Part shown: piece by piece, positions 63,819 through 64,000 of the stretch
Numbering within the stretch: the stretch's first letter is position 1
Layout of the letters: every line of letters begins with the position of its first letter
Assembly (NCBI GenBank): GCA_039720395.1
Contig: CM077824.1
Coordinates: 17,364,046 to 17,428,045 of the forward strand
DNA: 64,000 nucleotides
Direction: 5' to 3'
DNA from: Liquidambar formosana
Lineage: Eukaryota > Streptophyta > Magnoliopsida > Saxifragales > Altingiaceae
Position numbers and translations under genes: made by a program
Notes under the pieces: model-generated
The model's input: the letters and a program-made list of their open reading frames with translations, nothing else
The model's database searches: none
Told to the model about the DNA's origin: nothing

Positions 63819-64000
63819 TGTGAGCACACCGATTTTCACCACGTGCACGCTCTTACTTGTGTTTTACTGCTTTTGCTTCTGATTATGCTAACCTTGGAGG
63901 ATTAGCATATGAATAAGAGTCGCCACCTGAAAGGGCCAAGGAACCATTTTTATTAATTAGAGAAGGTTCGGAGCTAGGGTTCATGTTGGGAAGGTGTTAG
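63819..64000 (+). mobile_element. LTR 5' end (Tat-like group), cut by the window edge
   Basis: TGTGAGCACACCG starts at 63819. The shared module follows: GTCGCCACCT, GGTTCGGAGCTAGGGTTC, TGTTGGGAAGGTGTTAG. Whether it is solo or part of a full element cannot be told from the window. Confidence 0.8.

Noticed and set aside
1..64000. tRNA, rRNA or biosynthetic gene cluster
   Set aside because: I saw no cloverleaf with A/B boxes, no rRNA-like sequence and no set of co-located pathway genes.

Overview
This 64 kb window is plant nuclear DNA, most likely from a eudicot with a repeat-rich genome. Four split genes with GT..AG introns lie among plant transposon families: L1 LINEs, Helitron, Stowaway, hAT, Mutator, Ty1/copia and Ty3/gypsy of the Tat type. 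It is AT-rich with many microsatellites. I cannot name the species.

Genes. (1) 559-2895, minus: the 5' part of a GBF-interacting-protein-1-like gene that leaves the window on the left. (2) 15174-28143, plus: a seven-exon CorA-like membrane protein of about 561 aa with a GIN motif. Its introns carry a hAT-type MITE, local duplications and a complete solo LTR. (3) 30970-34808, plus: a two-pore K+ channel (TPK) with EF-hands, in which one extra base in the last membrane segment breaks the reading frame. (4) 36344-44405, minus: a four-exon coiled-coil protein of about 281 aa with no assigned function. Its introns hold a MITE and Ty1/copia relics.

Intergenic DNA at 3-15 kb holds a Stowaway MITE, a 409-bp Helitron, a 445-bp tandem duplication differing at one base, and two L1 LINE remnants. 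One LINE is a short 3' end with target-site duplications; the other is a 2.7-kb degenerate ORF2.

From about 45 kb to the end there is no host gene. A decayed minus-strand Ty3/gypsy element (gag, protease, RT, RNase H, second RNase H, integrase) has been split by later insertions. Three long solo LTRs were mapped to the base by their TG..CA ends and 5-bp target duplications: TGAAC for 53587-54966, CCATC for 56964-58664, and GACCT for 25541-27418 in the CorA-like gene. A fourth, at 46319-49705 (CCCAC), contains a 1.5-kb Pack-MULE with 9-bp duplications. That element has doubled terminal repeats and a captured RING-E3-ligase zinc-ribbon fragment. A copia-like solo LTR (51447-53170) interrupts the integrase. 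A further LTR of the same broad group starts at 63819 and runs off the end. Two plus-strand coding relics, antisense to the gypsy element, flank it.

The window therefore shows ordinary housekeeping, signalling and transport genes within nested transposons. I saw no multi-gene system. The items best worth checking are the Pack-MULE, the antisense relics, the CGTACG-palindrome clusters shared by the LTRs, the CGATAT-rich hAT element and the TPK frameshift. All family calls come from reading the sequence; no database search was run.
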